Shown piece by piece: positions 61,769 through 64,000 of a DNA stretch of 64,000 nucleotides. The notes under the pieces are model-generated. The model did no database searches. It had not been told where the DNA came from and saw only the letters and a list, made by a program, of their open reading frames with translations. The position numbers were made by a program, and so were the translations under genes. The DNA is from UBA1715 sp964346725 (lineage in GTDB: Bacteria; Bacteroidota; Bacteroidia; Bacteroidales; UBA1715), in NCBI GenBank assembly GCA_964346725.1, contig CAYFVM010000003.1, positions 1 through 64,000 of the forward strand, written 5' to 3'. Numbering within the stretch: position 1 is the stretch's first letter; every line of letters begins with the position of its first letter.

Positions 61769-64000
61769 GTTGTTCTAATGCATGTATGATTACTTCGTTG
61801 TCTTTTACGTCTAACTCTATTGTAGAATCGGGATCGATAGGATGGGCAAGAATGTATTCAGAAAGAGGGTCTTCAAGATATTTTTGAATAGCTCGGCGCA
61901 ATGGTCTTGCACCGTTCTTTTGGTCGTATCCTTTTTCAACGATAAAATCTTTTATAGCATCAGAAAGAACCAAATGAATATTTAATTCTTTTGTTCGTTT
62001 GAATATATCTTTGAGTTCTATGTCTATAATCTTGTGAATATCCGTTTTGCTTAACGTATTGAATTGAATAATGTCATCTATACGGTTGAGGAATTCTGGA
62101 GAGAACACTTTCTTTAATTCCTTGTTGGTAACATCTTTGGTGTACTCTGTTACTTGTTCTTCTTTCGATTTAGAACTAAATCCAACGTTTGCCCCAAACT
62201 GGGTAAGTGAACGGCTTCCAATGTTTGAGGTCATAATGATGATAGTATTTTTGAAATTGACTTTTCGTCCGTAGCTATCGGTCAAATGTCCTTCGTCAAG
62301 CACTTGGAGCAAGATGTTGAATACGTCAGGATTTGCTTTTTCAATTTCGTCAAGGAGAATAACAGAGTATGGTTTTCTTCTCACTTTTTCGGTGAGTTGT
62401 CCGCCTTCTTCGTAGCCAACGTATCCCGGAGGCGCTCCTACCAAACGCGATACGGCAAATTTTTCCATATATTCGCTCATATCAATGCGAATGAGCGCAT
62501 CGCGAGAGTCAAAGAGATATTCTGCCAAAACTTTTGCAAGTTCGGTTTTTCCCACACCGGTAGGTCCCATGAATATAAATGAACCAATTGGTTTATTGGG
62601 GTCTTTAAGACCGGCACGATTTCGTTGGATAGCCTTTACAATCTGTTTAATTGCTTCGTCTTGACCTATAACCGATCCTTTGAGTTCGTTGTACATTTGA
62701 AGGAGACGAGTGCCTTCTTCTTGCGCAATACGTTTAACTGGCACACCCGACATCATGGCAACAACTTCAGCAATCGTATCTTCCGTAACCGGATTGCGAT
62801 TTTCTTCCAACGATTTTTGCCAATCTTGTTGTGCTTGTTCTATTTTTAATCCCAATTTATTTCTTCGGTCGCGTAGTTCTACTGCATGTTCAAAGTCTTG
62901 TTGTTTTACTGCATCAGATATTTCCGCCTTAATTGTATCTACTTCTTGTTCCATAGAAATAATGTCAGGAGGAACTATCACGTTTTGTAAGTGTACGCGC
63001 GAACCTGCTTCATCCATCGCATCAATAGCTTTGTCGGGTAGACAGCGGTCAGAAATGTATCGTTGTGTAAGATTTACACACGCTTTGAGAGCTTTGTCGG
63101 TGTAATAAACGTTGTGATAATCTTCGTAATGAACTTTAATTTTGTTCAAAATGTTGATTGATTCTTCAACGGTAGGTTGTTCAATTAAAATCTTTTGAAA
63201 ACGACGTTCCAATGCACCATCTTTTTCAATATTTTGGCGATATTCGTCAAGCGTTGTGGCTCCAATACATTGAATATCACCACGAGCTAATGCCGGTTTT
63301 AAAATATTTGCAGCATCAAGCGCTCCTGATGAACTTCCGGCACCCACAATAGTATGGATTTCATCAATAAACAATATAATGTTTTTTGAGTTTGTCAATT
63401 CTTGAATTAACGACTTAATTCTTTCTTCAAATTGTCCACGATATTTTGTGCCAGCAACCATTGATGCCATATCAATAGAGATAAGTCTTTTATCGAAAAG
63501 TGTGCGTGAAACCTCGTGATTAACAATTTTCAAAGCTAAACCTTCAACAATAGCAGATTTTCCCACGCCCGGTTCTCCAATAAGAATAGGGTTGTTTTTC
63601 TTTCTGCGACTCAAGATTTGAGCAATACGGTCTATTTCCATATCGCGACCTTCTATGTGGTCTAGTTTTCCATCTTTTGCTGCATTAGTCAAATCGTTTC
63701 CGAATTTGTCTACAATTGGCGTAGAAGATTGTGCACTTGACTGTTGTCGCTTTCCTTGAGGATGTTGAGGATAGCGAGGTTCAAAGCGTCTTGGAGTGTC
63801 TTCCGATGAGTCGTTAGGTTCATCTATATCTCCTTTATCAAGAGGCTTTTGTATGTTTTGTTCTGGAGATTCATCAATTGATTCGGGACGTGGCTCATTG
63901 TCGTCACTATTTGAATTACTGAGTAAATCGTTTGTTTTTTTAGCGTCTTTTGACATTTTGTATTTGCTGAGAATTGCATTTTTATATGCAGAATATGTAA
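61758..64000 (-). CDS. clpC: ClpC-type AAA+ unfoldase (5' end outside window)
   Basis: Two AAA+ modules. D1 has GEPGVGKSAIVEGLA and IILFIDEIHTIVGAG, and D2 has GPTGVGKTELAKVLAEYLF and VILLDEIEKANPDVF. A UVR-like motif (EHAVELRDRRNKLGLKIEQA) in the middle domain and the absence of a long ClpB coiled-coil point to ClpC, partner of ClpP in protein degradation. An internal ATG at 63956 is possible, but the frame stays open with coding-like sequence (YKNAILSKYK) to the window edge. The N-terminal Clp_N domain therefore probably lies beyond base 64000. A charged, disordered linker of about 75 residues precedes D1. Confidence 0.9.
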   Translation of the reverse strand, partial: TYSAYKNAILSKYKMSKDAKKTNDLLSNSNSDDNEPRPESIDESPEQNIQKPLDKGDIDEPNDSSEDTPRRFEPRYPQHPQGKRQQSSAQSSTPIVDKFGNDLTNAAKDGKLDHIEGRDMEIDRIAQILSRRKKNNPILIGEPGVGKSAIVEGLALKIVNHEVSRTLFDKRLISIDMASMVAGTKYRGQFEERIKSLIQELTNSKNIILFIDEIHTIVGAGSSSGALDAANILKPALARGDIQCIGATTLDEYRQNIEKDGALERRFQKILIEQPTVEESINILNKIKVHYEDYHNVYYTDKALKACVNLTQRYISDRCLPDKAIDAMDEAGSRVHLQNVIVPPDIISMEQEVDTIKAEISDAVKQQDFEHAVELRDRRNKLGLKIEQAQQDWQKSLEENRNPVTEDTIAEVVAMMSGVPVKRIAQEEGTRLLQMYNELKGSVIGQDEAIKQIVKAIQRNRAGLKDPNKPIGSFIFMGPTGVGKTELAKVLAEYLFDSRDALIRIDMSEYMEKFAVSRLVGAPPGYVGYEEGGQLTEKVRRKPYSVILLDEIEKANPDVFNILLQVLDEGHLTDSYGRKVNFKNTIIIMTSNIGSRSLTQFGANVGFSSKSKEEQVTEYTKDVTNKELKKVFSPEFLNRIDDIIQFNTLSKTDIHKIIDIELKDIFKRTKELNIHLVLSDAIKDFIVEKGYDQKNGARPLRRAIQKYLEDPLSEYILAHPIDPDSTIELDVKDNEVIIHALEQHEQ

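Noticed and set aside
61758..63956. A ClpC naturally lacking its N-terminal domain
   Set aside because: The frame remains open and coding-like up to base 64000, so the missing domain is most simply outside the window.
1..64000. CRISPR arrays, insertion sequences, rRNA genes
   Set aside because: No regularly spaced repeats, transposase genes or rRNA sequence were seen on either strand.

Overview
The window is a 64 kb piece of an AT-rich Bacteroidota chromosome, most likely order Bacteroidales. The evidence is the set of lineage-typical families (two DUF6089-type barrels, a FadL/PorV-type barrel, Bacteroidota-style LptD, DUF3127, a Por-secretion-type C-terminal domain, a ProRS ending in Tyr), the repeated TAnnTTTG -7 promoter box, weak Shine-Dalgarno sequences, and a tmRNA tag ending in NFALAA. 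The assembly is a scaffold with five runs of exactly 100 N. Three of these runs are flanked on both sides by the same 55-base sequence, which looks like unmerged de Bruijn contig ends, so the genes they appear to break are probably intact.

Layout. 1-11,130: tRNA-Arg, proS, a Ser-rich lipoprotein, a FadL-like porin, a class IV aminotransferase with ddl, yifB/comM, a HAD hydrolase and topB. 11,130-21,030: two DUF6089-type barrels, nadK, dnaA, an MCE (MlaD) protein with a SPOR-tailed cell-wall amidase, then lptD and ridA. 21,115-29,025 is a leftward block: MbnP-like protein, tandem DUF3127 protein, comB, O-antigen ligase/polymerase, Wzz-type protein, deoxynucleoside kinase, SpoIID-like protein, RapZ C-terminal domain and an AmgK-like kinase. 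29,177-37,889: SGNH esterase, miaB, xseB, a small barrel, an amidohydrolase, glutaminyl cyclase and a STAS-rnz-recF operon. 37,897-46,692 is leftward: a pseudo-receiver/GHKL protein, pdxT, pdxS with a ThiD-AraC fusion, an AddB-like nuclease, nadE and nth.

46,761-51,600 is the accessory region. It holds a DUF4197 lipoprotein lacking its centre, a small T9SS-type cargo, and an AT-rich cluster (48,129-51,600) of a PD-(D/E)XK-like protein, a winged-helix/SEFIR (TIR-like) protein and an unknown protein. The first two are each split by a frameshift exactly at a simple repeat, (TA)6 and A7. The (TA)6 break lies between the PD and ExK halves of the predicted nuclease motif. This looks like an anti-phage-type module that may be phase-variable or decaying.

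51,604-64,000 returns to core functions: M28 peptidase, YihY, tmRNA, a K+-dependent-type membrane pyrophosphatase, a TauE/SafE permease, a barrel protein, a GH13 amylase and a ClpC cut by the window edge.

The two most novel points are the SEFIR/nuclease cluster with repeat-tract frameshifts and the ThiD-AraC fusion. The fusion heads the vitamin B6 operon pdxS-pdxT, and its kinase domain has lost the GTGC active-site motif, which suggests a kinase fold reused as a B6 sensor.
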